Positions 16,491 through 25,041 are shown, counted from the stretch's first letter. The stretch is 64,000 bases of DNA from Komagataeibacter sp. FNDCF1 (GCF_021295335.1 NZ_JAIWOT010000001.1:809001-873000); one strand, 5' to 3'. A program made the numbers and translations. The notes: generated by a model from the letters alone, not told the origin.

Positions 16491-18011
16491 TCATGACCTT
16501 TCGAGCGTATCGGCCGGGCAGGACGGCAGCACGTGCGCGAGGTAGCGCGAAAGCTGCGGCCCCAGTCCGTCAGAGGGAAAGATCCCGGCGATGTAACCGT
16601 CCGGACGCACGAGCACCCACTTACCGGGTTCGATCCCGTACGCTGCGGCGATATCGCCATCTTCGTCGACGAGTTCATGCCCCACTCCGACAGTGACGAT
16701 ACGGACGCCCGCGATGGCCGACGGCCGGTCGTGCGGCTGGTAGCCGAGCAGGGTCCAGTGAGACCCTTGAAGAACCGTGAACAGCCGTGTCCGTTGCCCC
16801 GCCTGCCCGCGACAGGGAGCATCGGGTGCGCGATCGCCCGCCTGCACCCTGCCGCCCACCAAGCCGGGCGCGCTCAATGATGAGCCGCGATAGCCGAGGT
16901 CGAGTTGACGCGCTTCGCGATCGCGCCGCATTGTGCCCTGCTTTGCTTCACCAAGCAGCCGCGTCGAGAGATGAAGCATGTCCGACGCAATAGGTCGGCG
17001 CTCCGCCTCGTAGGTGTCGAGCAGCGCTTCCGGCGCACCCGCGAGCACGGAGGCGAGCTTCCAGCCGAGATTATAGGCGTCCTGAACGCTGGTATTGAGA
17101 CCCTGACCACCGGTTGGCGGGTGAACATGAGCGGCATCCCCCGCAATGAAGACGCGTCCGACCCGGTAGCGATCAGCCAGACGCGCATTCATCACATAAA
17201 CCGAGGACCAGGACACCGAGCGAACGGCGATGTCCGCTCTGCCGGTCCGGCCCCCGATGAGCGCGGTCAGTCCGGCCGGAGACAGGTCGATCTCTCCCTC
17301 CAGTGCCACGGGCGCCTGAATCTGGAACAGATCGGTTCCCGCCAGTGGACAGATCATCACCTGTGTCGCCGGTGAACCGAGCTGGAAACGATGCCAGACG
17401 GACCGATCAAGACCTTCCAGCCGCACATCGGCAACGATCGCACGCACGCCCAGTGCTTCTCCCGGAAAATCAATAGCCAGGGCATGGCGCACGAAGCTGC
17501 GGCCGCCGTCGGTTCCGACGAGGAACCGGGCGCGGATCATATGCTCGCCGGTTTCCCCTCTCATCCTCGCCGTCACGCCATGTGCGTCCTGTTCAAATCC
17601 GGTCAGCCGTGTACCGAAGCGAGGATGATGCCCAAGCTCGGCAAGCCGCTCCCGCATGACGGCTTCGGTTGCGAACTGCGGCAGCATCAGCGGCGCGGCG
17701 TAAGGTTCGGCGGGAGTGGGGAAGACTTCCGCCTCTGTCAGAAGCGACACCTTATGGGTTCCATCAGGACGATACTGGCACAGCGGCGGATAGGGGCCGC
17801 CTGCTGCCGCCACGCGGTCGACGAAGCCGAGATCCTCGAAGATCTCCATCGTCCGGGGCTGGATGCCTTTCCCGCGCGATCCGCTGAACGGCTGCGTGTT
17901 CTGTTCGATCAGTCGGAACGAAACCCCGCGTCGGGCGAGATCGATCGCAAGTGTCAGGCCTGCGGCCCCGGCACCCGAGATCAGGACGTCTGTATCGAAG
18001 GACACTGGCAA
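16491..18011 (-). CDS. FAD-dependent aromatic monooxygenase
   Basis: A 506-residue class A flavoprotein hydroxylase (PF01494), which uses NAD(P)H and O2 to hydroxylate a substrate, usually aromatic. The N-terminus has the Rossmann dinucleotide motif ISGAGAAGLTLAIDLARRG. Further motifs are RGKGIQPRTMEIFEDLG, the DG fingerprint VGTDGGRSFVR, and the GD motif RVFIAGDAAHVHPPTGGQGL. The last 100 residues look like the thioredoxin-like C-terminal domain of the PheA/TfdB group. It is transcribed divergently from a MarR gene with paired inverted repeats between them. The substrate cannot be read from sequence. Confidence 0.88.
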   Translation of the reverse strand: MPVSFDTDVLISGAGAAGLTLAIDLARRGVSFRLIEQNTQPFSGSRGKGIQPRTMEIFEDLGFVDRVAAAGGPYPPLCQYRPDGTHKVSLLTEAEVFPTPAEPYAAPLMLPQFATEAVMRERLAELGHHPRFGTRLTGFEQDAHGVTARMRGETGEHMIRARFLVGTDGGRSFVRHALAIDFPGEALGVRAIVADVRLEGLDRSVWHRFQLGSPATQVMICPLAGTDLFQIQAPVALEGEIDLSPAGLTALIGGRTGRADIAVRSVSWSSVYVMNARLADRYRVGRVFIAGDAAHVHPPTGGQGLNTSVQDAYNLGWKLASVLAGAPEALLDTYEAERRPIASDMLHLSTRLLGEAKQGTMRRDREARQLDLGYRGSSLSAPGLVGGRVQAGDRAPDAPCRGQAGQRTRLFTVLQGSHWTLLGYQPHDRPSAIAGVRIVTVGVGHELVDEDGDIAAAYGIEPGKWVLVRPDGYIAGIFPSDGLGPQLSRYLAHVLPSCPADTLERS

Positions 18012-18023
18012 CTCCGCGAATCA

Positions 18024-18087
18024 ATGTGTAATATTCACGTATCTCGGAGCGACGTCCAAGGCAACAAAAAGCGTGAATAATACACAT
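18024..18087. promoter_or_regulatory. paired inverted repeats, candidate MarR operators
   Basis: A 16-base element at 18024-18039 (ATGTGTAATATTCACG) recurs in inverted orientation at 18072-18087 with two mismatches. Both lie in the divergent monooxygenase/MarR promoter region, and the right copy overlaps the proposed MarR start. The arrangement suggests two binding sites for one regulator and autoregulation. Confidence 0.6.
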
Positions 18088-18525
18088 GATCCTGATATCC
18101 TGCGCGGGCTGCATGTCGCGATCATCGATCTGGTCGATGAAATCAACCAGCCGCGTCGGGATGATCGACTGATCGAAGAAGCGGGCATTCCACTGGATCG
18201 CGCCCTGTTTCCGCTTCTGGCGCGCGTAGGACGCTACGGTCCTGTCGGTGTTGTCGAACTCGCGGACCGTACAGGGCGTGATCATACGACGATCAGCCGA
18301 CAGATGACCAGGCTGGAAGAGCTGGGCCTTATCGAGCGCCACCCGTCTGCCGCGGACAGGCGTGTTCGCGAAGCGACAGTGACTGGAAAGGGACAGGAAA
18401 TGGTCGACCTGCTGAATGCGGCCCGCCAGAGGCTGGCGAACCGCATTCTCGTTGACTGGACGGATGCCGACCTCGATCAGTTACAGACGCTTTTGCGACG
18501 CTTCGCTGACGACCTGATGCGATGA
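18073..18525 (+). CDS. MarR family transcriptional regulator
   Basis: A 150-residue winged-helix regulator, started at GTG 18073; the frame is open further upstream into the antisense of the monooxygenase gene, which is unlikely to be coding. The core has the MarR pattern: RYGPVGVVELADRTGRDHTT, ISRQMTRLEELGLIERHPS, then the wing AADRRVREATVTGKG. MarR proteins usually repress a neighbouring detoxification or efflux gene and release DNA on binding small phenolics, so the divergent monooxygenase is the probable target. The GTG start overlaps the right operator half, and the ribosome binding site is weak. Confidence 0.85.
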   Translation: MNNTHDPDILRGLHVAIIDLVDEINQPRRDDRLIEEAGIPLDRALFPLLARVGRYGPVGVVELADRTGRDHTTISRQMTRLEELGLIERHPSAADRRVREATVTGKGQEMVDLLNAARQRLANRILVDWTDADLDQLQTLLRRFADDLMR

Positions 18526-18601
18526 TCAATCCAGAATCAAACTGGTTGCTTCCCTCGTAAAGCTATGTCGTCTTCAAGAATGGAGCAGACAGGCGACAAA
18601 C

Positions 18602-18631
18602 TGTTGATTTTCACTGAGAACTGACCCGGGT
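18602..18631. repeat. IS21 left inverted repeat
   Basis: Thirty bases starting TGTTGATTTTCACTGAGAAC, identical in inverted orientation to 21063-21092. Confidence 0.9.
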
Positions 18632-18687
18632 TTTTCATCAGGAATTGACCCAGCCAGCTGCTATTTCAGGCATAGTCGGGCGGGCGG

Positions 18688-19467
18688 TCAAGAAGAGGAT
18701 CTGTCCTTTCTGTTTTTTGACGCGGCGGTGCTGGCGCGGAACCTGTAGCTGTCATTTCCTGTCTCGAGGATATGACAGTGATGGGTCAGCCGATCGAGGA
18801 GCGCCGTTGTCATCTTCGGGTCACCAAAGACGTCTCCCCATTCACTGAAGCTCAGATTGGTTGTGATGATGACACTGGTGCGCTCGTAGAGGCGGCTGAG
18901 CAGATGGAACAGCAGGGCGCCCCCAGACGCACTGAAGGGGAGATAACCGAGTTCATCAAGGATCACGAGATCCAGGCGGAGCAGCCTGTCGGCAATCTGC
19001 CCGGCCCGGTTGGCGGTCTTTTCCTGTTCGAGCGCATTGACCAGGTCGACCGTTGACCAGAAGCGCGCCTTCTTGCGGTGATGGGTGATCGCCTGGATGG
19101 CCAGCGCGGTCGCCAGGTGGGTTTTCCCGGTTCCCGGACCGCCGATCAGCACGACATTTTCAGCACGCTCGATGAAGTCCCCGCCATGGAGCTGGCGGAT
19201 CATGGGCTCGTTGACCTGCGTATCGGCAAAGGAGAACCCGGACAGGTCTTTATAGGCGGGGAACCGGGCGGTCTTTGTCTGGTAGGCGATGGAGCGCACT
19301 TCGCGTTCGGCCAGTTCCGCCTTCAGGAGTTGTGAGAGGATGGGAATAGTCGCCTCGAAGGCAGGTGCGCCCTGCTCGATGAGGTCGGCCGTGGCCTGGG
19401 ACATGCCATACATCCGCAATCCACGGAGCATGACGACAAGTGAAGCAGCAGCAGGATCATGACGCAT
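18688..19467 (-). CDS. istB: IS21 transposition helper ATPase
   Basis: A 259-residue AAA+ protein related to DnaC, which activates the IS21 transposase and directs target choice. Walker A is [15 protein letters not shown]; Walker B is [14 protein letters not shown]; sensor region [14 protein letters not shown] chose ATG 19467, which overlaps the istA end by 11 bases and gives the usual IstB length; the longer frame to 19578 only adds sequence antisense-free but overlapping istA. Likely translated by coupling to istA. Confidence 0.93.
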   Translation of the reverse strand: MRHDPAAASLVVMLRGLRMYGMSQATADLIEQGAPAFEATIPILSQLLKAELAEREVRSIAYQTKTARFPAYKDLSGFSFADTQVNEPMIRQLHGGDFIERAENVVLIGGPGTGKTHLATALAIQAITHHRKKARFWSTVDLVNALEQEKTANRAGQIADRLLRLDLVILDELGYLPFSASGGALLFHLLSRLYERTSVIITTNLSFSEWGDVFGDPKMTTALLDRLTHHCHILETGNDSYRFRASTAASKNRKDRSSS

Positions 19468-20989
19468 GGCGGCTGTCCCTTCGCAGGATGTCATACCGCC
19501 CTGTATCGGCGCACGGTTCGTGTTCGAGCACCAGGGCCTGTGGGGCATCGAGCCGGGGAACCACGGTTCTCCTGGCATCGATCAGGCGATGAAGCGTATT
19601 GAGAACATGGGTCTTGGTCGCCACGCCGTCTTCAAGTGCCAGTTCAACCGCGCAGAGGACAGCCTGCTCATCATGCTGCAGCACGAGGGCCAGGATTTCA
19701 GCCATTTCCCGGTCGCCTCCAGGCCGCCTGAGCAGTTGATCCTGCAGGGTCCGGAAGGCAGCCGGCAATTCGGCAAACGGCGCGCCATTGCGTAGGGCGC
19801 CCGGTTTGCGCTGGATGACCGCCAGATAATGCCGCCAGTCATACACCGTGCAGCCTGGCACACCATGCGAACGCGTGATGATCCGGTCATGCACGCACAG
19901 AACCTGCCCTTCGGCGATAATGCGCAGCCTGTCGGGATAAACCCGCAGGCTGACCGGACGATTGGCAAAGGAGGCCGGCACGCTGTAGCGGTTGCCTTCG
20001 AACTGGATCAGGCAGGTTGGTGAGACGCGTTTGGTCTGTTCGATAAACCCGTCAAAGGGACGCCCCGGCACCATGAGGTGAGGACGCTCGCTGGCATGGA
20101 CCTCGGCGATGCTCCGGGCCAGTTCGATATGCTGCAGCCGTTCCCAGCAGGCCAGGCAGCGGGCTTCCAGCCAGGCATTCAGCGCCCCCAGATCAGGAAA
20201 GGCAGGCAGATCCTGCCAGATCTGGCGTCGGGCATCCTGCACGGTCTTCTCGATCTGCCCTTTCTCCCATCCCGCTGCCGGATTGCAGAAGGTCGCCTCG
20301 AACAGATAATGGCTGGCCAGGGCCATGAAGCGCAGATTGACCTGACGTGCCTTGCCAGAGCCAATCCGGTCCACGGCGGTCTTCATGTTGTCAAAAATAC
20401 CCCGCCGTGGCACGCCACCGAGCACGCGGAAGGCCTCGGCAAGCGCATCAAAAAGCATCTCGTGGGTCTGCAGGGGATAGGCCCTGAGTATGAAGGCCCG
20501 GCTGAAGGACAGTTTGGTGTGGGCAACCTGCAGCCTGACGCGACGGCCGGCAATGACCGCCCAGTCCTCACCCCAGTCGAACTGGAAGGCTTCCCCGGGC
20601 TGGAAGCTCAGGGGCACGAAAACACCCTGACCCGTTGTCTGGCGTGCCTGGTGCTGTTCGTGTTTCCATTGCCGGATGAAAGCGGCCACCCGTCCGTAGG
20701 ATCCATCATAACCCAGTGCCACAAGGTCTTCATGCAGTCGTCGCGCCGTGCGCCGGTTCTTGCGGGGGCGGGCGGCTTCCAGGACCAGCCATCCCCTCAG
20801 CCTGTCAGCAAACGGGTCCAGTCGGCTGGGACGTTCGGGTAACTGGAACTGCGGTTCAATACTCTGTGCCCGGAGATATTTCCGGATCGTATTGCGTGAC
20901 AGTCCCGTCCGGCGTTCGATCTCGCGGATCGGAAGATGATCCCGGCAGTGCCACCGACGGATCACACTCAGAAGCTCCATGTCAATCAC
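19457..20989 (-). CDS. istA: IS21 transposase
   Basis: A 510-residue DDE transposase. It starts with a helix-turn-helix ([20 protein letters not shown], then [13 protein letters not shown]) for end binding. The catalytic core carries the first Asp in FQFDWGEDW, the second in [11 protein letters not shown] and the Glu in [15 protein letters not shown]-terminal beta-barrel and helical region follows. Its length is typical of full-size IstA. The start lies 74 bp inside the right inverted repeat. Confidence 0.94.
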   Translation of the reverse strand: MIDMELLSVIRRWHCRDHLPIREIERRTGLSRNTIRKYLRAQSIEPQFQLPERPSRLDPFADRLRGWLVLEAARPRKNRRTARRLHEDLVALGYDGSYGRVAAFIRQWKHEQHQARQTTGQGVFVPLSFQPGEAFQFDWGEDWAVIAGRRVRLQVAHTKLSFSRAFILRAYPLQTHEMLFDALAEAFRVLGGVPRRGIFDNMKTAVDRIGSGKARQVNLRFMALASHYLFEATFCNPAAGWEKGQIEKTVQDARRQIWQDLPAFPDLGALNAWLEARCLACWERLQHIELARSIAEVHASERPHLMVPGRPFDGFIEQTKRVSPTCLIQFEGNRYSVPASFANRPVSLRVYPDRLRIIAEGQVLCVHDRIITRSHGVPGCTVYDWRHYLAVIQRKPGALRNGAPFAELPAAFRTLQDQLLRRPGGDREMAEILALVLQHDEQAVLCAVELALEDGVATKTHVLNTLHRLIDARRTVVPRLDAPQALVLEHEPCADTGRYDILRRDSRHAS

Positions 20990-21062
20990 TCCTCAAACCC
21001 CCAGCAGATGCTGCCGGGGAGTGTGAAGGCATGGGTCAAATCTCGATGAAAATTTCCGCCCT

Positions 21063-21092
21063 ACCCGGGTCAGTTCTCAGTGAAAATCAACA
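21063..21092. repeat. IS21 right inverted repeat
   Basis: Reverse complement of 18602-18631 over all 30 bases; the element ends ...ATCAACA. Confidence 0.9.
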
Positions 21093-21168
21093 GGCTGGCC
21101 CTGTCCACCAGTCAGGGCCAGTGCGGTTATGCCGCGCCATCCGCCGCAACGCGCGGGCAGGGGGCGGC

Positions 21169-21399
21169 ATGAGCGACCTGCCTGACCACCCGATCCTGCA
21201 GGGCCTCGAATTCGGACGCGAGATCTACAGCATCGAAATCCACGGCAACGGCCGGGGCGAATACGTGGGCATCACCTGCGAGGATGACAGCCCGTGCCGC
21301 ATCGTCTTTCGCGGCAGGCTCATAACCGAGAACGGCCGCAGGATCATCCGCGCACGTGGCACGCAGGCATGGCCCAAAGCGGGGAGGGAAGGCGGATGA
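21169..21399 (+). CDS. small phage-type protein of unknown function
   Basis: A 76-residue protein (MSDLPDHPILQGLEFGREIY, later CRIVFRGRLITENGRRIIRA). No family is recognised. Its ATG overlaps a TGA (21170-21172) that closes a short frame open back to the IS21 border at about 21095, so the gene upstream in the same operon was probably cut off by the IS event. Its own stop overlaps the next start by ATGA, the same packing style as the tail operon. Confidence 0.6.
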   Translation: MSDLPDHPILQGLEFGREIYSIEIHGNGRGEYVGITCEDDSPCRIVFRGRLITENGRRIIRARGTQAWPKAGREGG

Positions 21400-21737
21400 C
21401 GCAGCCACCCTCCACCATGGAAAAGCGCGTTGATGCGCATGTCATCGCGGAACGCACCGGCGTGCCCCACCGCACCATTCTTGCACTCGCCCAGCGCGGG
21501 GAAATCCCGGCCGCCAAAATCGGCCGCCGGTGGACATTCAGCCCCGCCCGCATCGAAGCCTGGATCATTGAACAGGAGAGCCTTAATTGCCAAAGCCGCC
21601 GCGTAGACAGTCGGGCAAAACACCGAAAAACTGCTTCCTTCGCGGCGATACGTGGTGGGCGCAGATCATCATTCGAGGTGAACGATACCGAGAAAGCCTA
21701 CGCACAGTTGATGCAAGGGAAGCGGAAAAGCGCGTAA
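21396..21737 (+). CDS. excisionase-like helix-turn-helix protein
   Basis: A protein of up to 113 residues with a MerR-type / HTH_17 DNA-binding domain near residues 10-60: VDAHVIAERTGVPHRTILAL, then AQRGEIPAAKIGRRWTFSPA and RIEAWI. Such proteins commonly act as recombination directionality factors beside an integrase. The frame continues 150 bases into the integrase gene, so the last 50 residues are encoded in an overlap and may not matter. Co-translated with the preceding gene (ATGA). Confidence 0.7.
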   Translation: MTQPPSTMEKRVDAHVIAERTGVPHRTILALAQRGEIPAAKIGRRWTFSPARIEAWIIEQESLNCQSRRVDSRAKHRKTASFAAIRGGRRSSFEVNDTEKAYAQLMQGKRKSA

Positions 21738-22714
21738 AGGCCCTGCGCCTGCGGCTGGAGCGTACCGCCCTGGACGTGCCCGGCGAGGAATCTTGGAAAG
21801 CAGCCGTGGTGCGCTGGTCAACCGAGGGGCTGGATGGCGTAAAGGAATCAGTCCGTACCCGCTACCTGTCCAGTATCCGCCGGTTTGATGAACGCTTCGG
21901 GTCGCTGCTAATCGCATCCATCACCACGCGGGACATTGCCGACTGGATCAGCGAACGGAAGCGGACCGGATCCGTGAGGGCACAAGGGGAGGGGAAGGCG
22001 ATCTCGAACGCCTCGATCCAGCGCGACCTGACAGCACTGTCCCGGCTGCTCAGCTTCTGCTGCTCGATCGGCTGGCGTACGGACAATCCCGTACAGGCCT
22101 TCGACCGCACGATCATCCGCGAGCGCCGCGAACCCAAGCGGCCGCCCACACGCAAAGAAATCCAGACCGCGATAGATGCGGCACCACCCGGCATTGCCGG
22201 TATCCTGACCATACTGGCCGAGACCGGCATGCGCATGAATGAAGCCGTGATGCTGGAACGCTGGCAGGTGGACAGCAAAAGCCGCCAGGTCCTGCTGACC
22301 AAAACCAAGACCAGCAGGCCACGCACCATCAGCTGGCACACGCCCGGCGGGAACGCCACCAGGGTGCTGGAAGAGGGAGCACCGTCCGGCTTTCTCTATA
22401 CCAGCGGCACCACGGGCAAACCGTTCGCCAATTTCTCATCCAACCATGCCCAGGTCATGCGGCGCATCCAGCGCGACAATCCACTGTTCCGGCGCTTCGG
22501 GGTGCATGACCTGCGGCATGCCTTCGCGGTGCGATGGCTGAAAGAAGGGGGGAATATCTATCGCCTGTCCCGCCACCTTGGACACAGTTCCGTGAAGGTG
22601 ACCGAGCAGAACTATCTGGGCTTCCTGACCGTGGAGGAACAGGAAAAAGTCCAGTTCCAATCTGAACAAATGCTTATCGGAAAGGAAAATATTCATAAAC
22701 CAGACTGTATTTAA
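21587..22714 (+). CDS. tyrosine-type site-specific integrase
   Basis: A 375-residue phage/island integrase. The N-terminal 65 residues form an arm-binding-like domain, about 70-175 the SAM-like core-binding domain, and the rest the catalytic domain. Active-site residues are Arg216 (ETGMRMNEAV), His307-x-x-Arg310 (HDLRHAF), His333 (LGHSSVKVTE) and nucleophile Tyr343 (QNYLGF). The start is TTG 21587 with GGAGAG six bases upstream. It lies 2.3 kb from the 3' end of tRNA-Ser, the probable attachment site, with only the AT-rich cassette between. Confidence 0.92.
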   Translation: MPKPPRRQSGKTPKNCFLRGDTWWAQIIIRGERYRESLRTVDAREAEKRVKALRLRLERTALDVPGEESWKAAVVRWSTEGLDGVKESVRTRYLSSIRRFDERFGSLLIASITTRDIADWISERKRTGSVRAQGEGKAISNASIQRDLTALSRLLSFCCSIGWRTDNPVQAFDRTIIRERREPKRPPTRKEIQTAIDAAPPGIAGILTILAETGMRMNEAVMLERWQVDSKSRQVLLTKTKTSRPRTISWHTPGGNATRVLEEGAPSGFLYTSGTTGKPFANFSSNHAQVMRRIQRDNPLFRRFGVHDLRHAFAVRWLKEGGNIYRLSRHLGHSSVKVTEQNYLGFLTVEEQEKVQFQSEQMLIGKENIHKPDCI

Positions 22715-22846
22715 TGCAACCAAGTTCTTAAGATCTAATATTCTTTCGATTTAAAATAAAAATGCATATCTCCTTTTCATTGCATAGCAGCACTGGCTAT
22801 CGACTTCGGCTCTTGCCTATGGTCATCTGCCCTCACAGGAGGGGAT

Positions 22847-23902
22847 ATGTCACTTGAAAATTTAACAATTGAACGAGTTTGTCTTCATGAAGTGTATCGT
22901 CGCAATGATGATCGTAACATAGCCTCACCTACTTATGGAGATGAATTACTTGAACTCGATGCACGTGCTCTAGATGTTTTTACCAGTAGAGTGCTTTCTG
23001 CTTTCAGAACAGACGCCAAATGCATGCAGATGGCGATCGAATCCTATGGCACTGAAAGTATCGCTGCGCTAGGAGCAGAACTAGTTAACTCTAATGATAA
23101 AGAGTTTGTCGATCGCTCAAAGGCCTTTGCTGATCTACTGGCTGGCGCGCAGACTTCTCGTGCTTATCCCGGTGGCCTTGTTATCGTATTCACCGGTACT
23201 GTTGGCTATCCGGCCAAGTCATTTTTCGCGGTAATGAAAGCCGAACTACACGAGGCTTTCATCAAAAGTCCTGATTTGAAAGCTACTTTTGTAGATAGCG
23301 TTTTTCTTGGACCCAAAACGAAACTATACAAAATTGGCCTGTTCATAGCAGCAGACCAACCACCTGCTCCTCTTCCACTTGGCTGGACAGCAACGGTTTA
23401 TGACAGTCAGCTAACCGCAACGCAACGTGATGGAGCAGCCCTTTATTTTCATGAGCGCTTTTTAGGGCTTAGAATTCCAGATAATAGTGCGCAACAAACA
23501 AAGAACTTCTACCAAAACACCCGTGATTTTATTGCAATCGCACCTGTAGATGAAGAAAAAAGAGTTGGATTATACGACAGCCTTCACACATATCTAAAAC
23601 TAGACCGTAGTCCAACAATTCAAGTTGGCACCTTTGCTGAAATTTTCATGGATGAAGATTTAGGAGACAAATATCGACGCCACATGCGCCGGAAAAATTT
23701 TCCCGATCATGCCATTCAAAAAGATCTTACCGAGATAGCTGGACGTTTGCGTACTCGCAAATTTCGATTTGGAGGACGAATTACCTTGGCTGGTCCAGCT
23801 GATGCTATAGCCAACTTGGTAAGCGTTGAAGCGATCACGGACGAGAAGGGAAATCATCAAACACGCCTAACGATACAAGGTGAAATTGAGAGCCAGGAAT
23901 GA
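22847..23902 (+). CDS. PF04245-like nucleoid-associated protein
   Basis: A 351-residue protein that resembles the NdpA/YejK (37-kDa nucleoid-associated) family: an opening IERVCLHEVYRRND like the family N-terminus, LDVFTSRVLSAFRTDAK, YFHERFLGLRIPDNSAQQTK, NFYQNTRDFIA and a C-terminal beta region (RTRKFRFGGRITLAGPADAI). Family members associate with the nucleoid or, in mobile elements, occur in defence loci; biochemistry is poorly known. It has a strong AGGAGG four bases before ATG. The coding sequence is markedly AT-rich beside its neighbours, a sign of transfer. It overlaps the RelA/SpoT-type gene by ATGA, so the two act as a pair. The family call is from pattern memory, not a search. Confidence 0.55.
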   Translation: MSLENLTIERVCLHEVYRRNDDRNIASPTYGDELLELDARALDVFTSRVLSAFRTDAKCMQMAIESYGTESIAALGAELVNSNDKEFVDRSKAFADLLAGAQTSRAYPGGLVIVFTGTVGYPAKSFFAVMKAELHEAFIKSPDLKATFVDSVFLGPKTKLYKIGLFIAADQPPAPLPLGWTATVYDSQLTATQRDGAALYFHERFLGLRIPDNSAQQTKNFYQNTRDFIAIAPVDEEKRVGLYDSLHTYLKLDRSPTIQVGTFAEIFMDEDLGDKYRRHMRRKNFPDHAIQKDLTEIAGRLRTRKFRFGGRITLAGPADAIANLVSVEAITDEKGNHQTRLTIQGEIESQE

Positions 23903-24891
23903 CGCCGGAACAAGCCTTTCTCTCGCGCTGGCATAAAGAGAAACAGGCATACCTTGCTTGGGGGAAATGCATCTCAAAGCAAGTTTCTGCTGTACTCGAG
24001 CAGCAGATCGCACCAATAACGGTTTCTCATTTTTTAAAAGCTCCTCCAATTCCTAGGCTTAAGGAGGATCTTAGGCTTGTTGAAAAAGCATTCTATCGAA
24101 AAAAAAATTATCATGATCCCTATGTTGACATTACCGATAAAGTAGGAACTCGGTTTATCGTCCTGCTTGGCCGAGAGATCCAATTGGTAGCCAATGTGTT
24201 GGAGCGAATTAAAGGCTGGACATGGAGCCGTGATCGCGACTACGAAGAGGAACAAAGCAGAAACCCAATCGCGTTTGATTATGCGGCGGTGCACTACGTT
24301 GTTCGACCTTCCGAAGATATCTCGGTTGATGATATCCTGATCCCCGCCAACACTCCTTGTGAAGTCCAGATCAAGACCATTCTGCAGCACGCATACAGCG
24401 AGCTCACCCATGACACGATCTATAAGCCGCAGATCAAAGCCACGACGGCGATGCAGCGTAATGCCGCCAAGGCAATGGCTCTGCTCGAAGCGACCAACGA
24501 CTACTTCGAGGATGTGGCAGATCAAGTTGAAGCTGCCCTGAGCGGCGTGAGAGAAATGACGCAAAGCCTATCACAGGTGTATCGCACAGCCACAGGCCTA
24601 GAGCCCCGGCCAAGCTTGCTTGAGGGTCTACTCCTGGAAGCATACGAGAAGGGGAACATCTTTGACGTGGACTGCTCCGCTCAGGTCCAGCAGATGCTGA
24701 CAGAACGACCCTTCATAATTGATCGTATCAAAGAACGCGTTGCGCGTTCCAATCCTCTTTTTTCACAGCCATCCATCCTGCTTGCCTATCTCGACATCGT
24801 TGAGCGAGGGCGACGCGCACTTAGAACATGGCCTCTGACACCAGACGAGATGGAACCGTTGCTCAATGATCTTGGTGAGAGTCGGTACTAA
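23899..24891 (+). CDS. RelA/SpoT-domain nucleotidyltransferase
   Basis: A 330-residue protein with a synthetase-type RelA/SpoT domain (PF04607) and no hydrolase HD domain. Motifs: RLKEDLRLVEKAFYRKKNYH (ATP-side basic helix), DITDKVGTRF with Asp80, Gly83 and Arg85 (metal/ATP site), YAAVH at 128-132 (the usual Tyr-x-Ser-x-His, here with Ala for Ser) and CEVQIKTILQHAYSELTHD with Glu155 (catalytic Glu-x-Gln). Residues 185-330 are a helical C-terminal extension. Known relatives make (p)ppGpp or, as toxins, (p)ppApp or pyrophosphorylated tRNA ends. Translated from ATG 23899 inside the end of the previous gene. AT-rich in its first half. Confidence 0.8.
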   Translation: MTPEQAFLSRWHKEKQAYLAWGKCISKQVSAVLEQQIAPITVSHFLKAPPIPRLKEDLRLVEKAFYRKKNYHDPYVDITDKVGTRFIVLLGREIQLVANVLERIKGWTWSRDRDYEEEQSRNPIAFDYAAVHYVVRPSEDISVDDILIPANTPCEVQIKTILQHAYSELTHDTIYKPQIKATTAMQRNAAKAMALLEATNDYFEDVADQVEAALSGVREMTQSLSQVYRTATGLEPRPSLLEGLLLEAYEKGNIFDVDCSAQVQQMLTERPFIIDRIKERVARSNPLFSQPSILLAYLDIVERGRRALRTWPLTPDEMEPLLNDLGESRY

Positions 24892-24995
24892 GGCACGGTG
24901 AATGGGAGTGATTTTGGCTTCAAGCTAAACAAATTTTTGAGGTAGGTACCACGTTTTCTACCACACCAGTCTGAAAAACCGTCCAGAAACGACCA

Positions 24996-25041
24996 AAGCG
25001 CCCCGGAGGGCGCTTGGCGATTTCTTGTTTATTTACAAGAA
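24996..25041 (-). terminator. two hairpins downstream of tRNA-Ser and the cassette
   Basis: An 8-bp perfect stem with CGGA loop (AAGCGCCC/GGGCGCTT, 24996-25015) and a 7-bp stem (TTCTTGT/ACAAGAA, 25022-25041) lie between the converging RelA/SpoT-type gene and tRNA-Ser. They could end either transcript, though no long T-run follows either hairpin. Confidence 0.5.

Larger units (their letters stand above)
18602..21092 (-). mobile_element. IS21-family insertion sequence, complete
   Basis: A 2,491-bp element with istA and istB on the minus strand. The ends are 30-bp perfect inverted repeats (18602-18631 and 21063-21092) beginning TG and ending CA, as in IS21. Additional internal repeats (TTGACCC-type) lie inside both ends. 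The flanking bases (left ...GACAAAC, right GGCTGGCC...) show no target-site duplication, so this copy probably marks a deletion or recombination junction. Both proteins are intact, so the element may be active. Confidence 0.92.

Noticed and set aside
21095-21172. Remnant of an upstream phage gene cut by the IS21 copy
   Set aside because: The open frame is only 25 codons long, too short to name; kept as a remark under the neighbouring gene rather than a feature.
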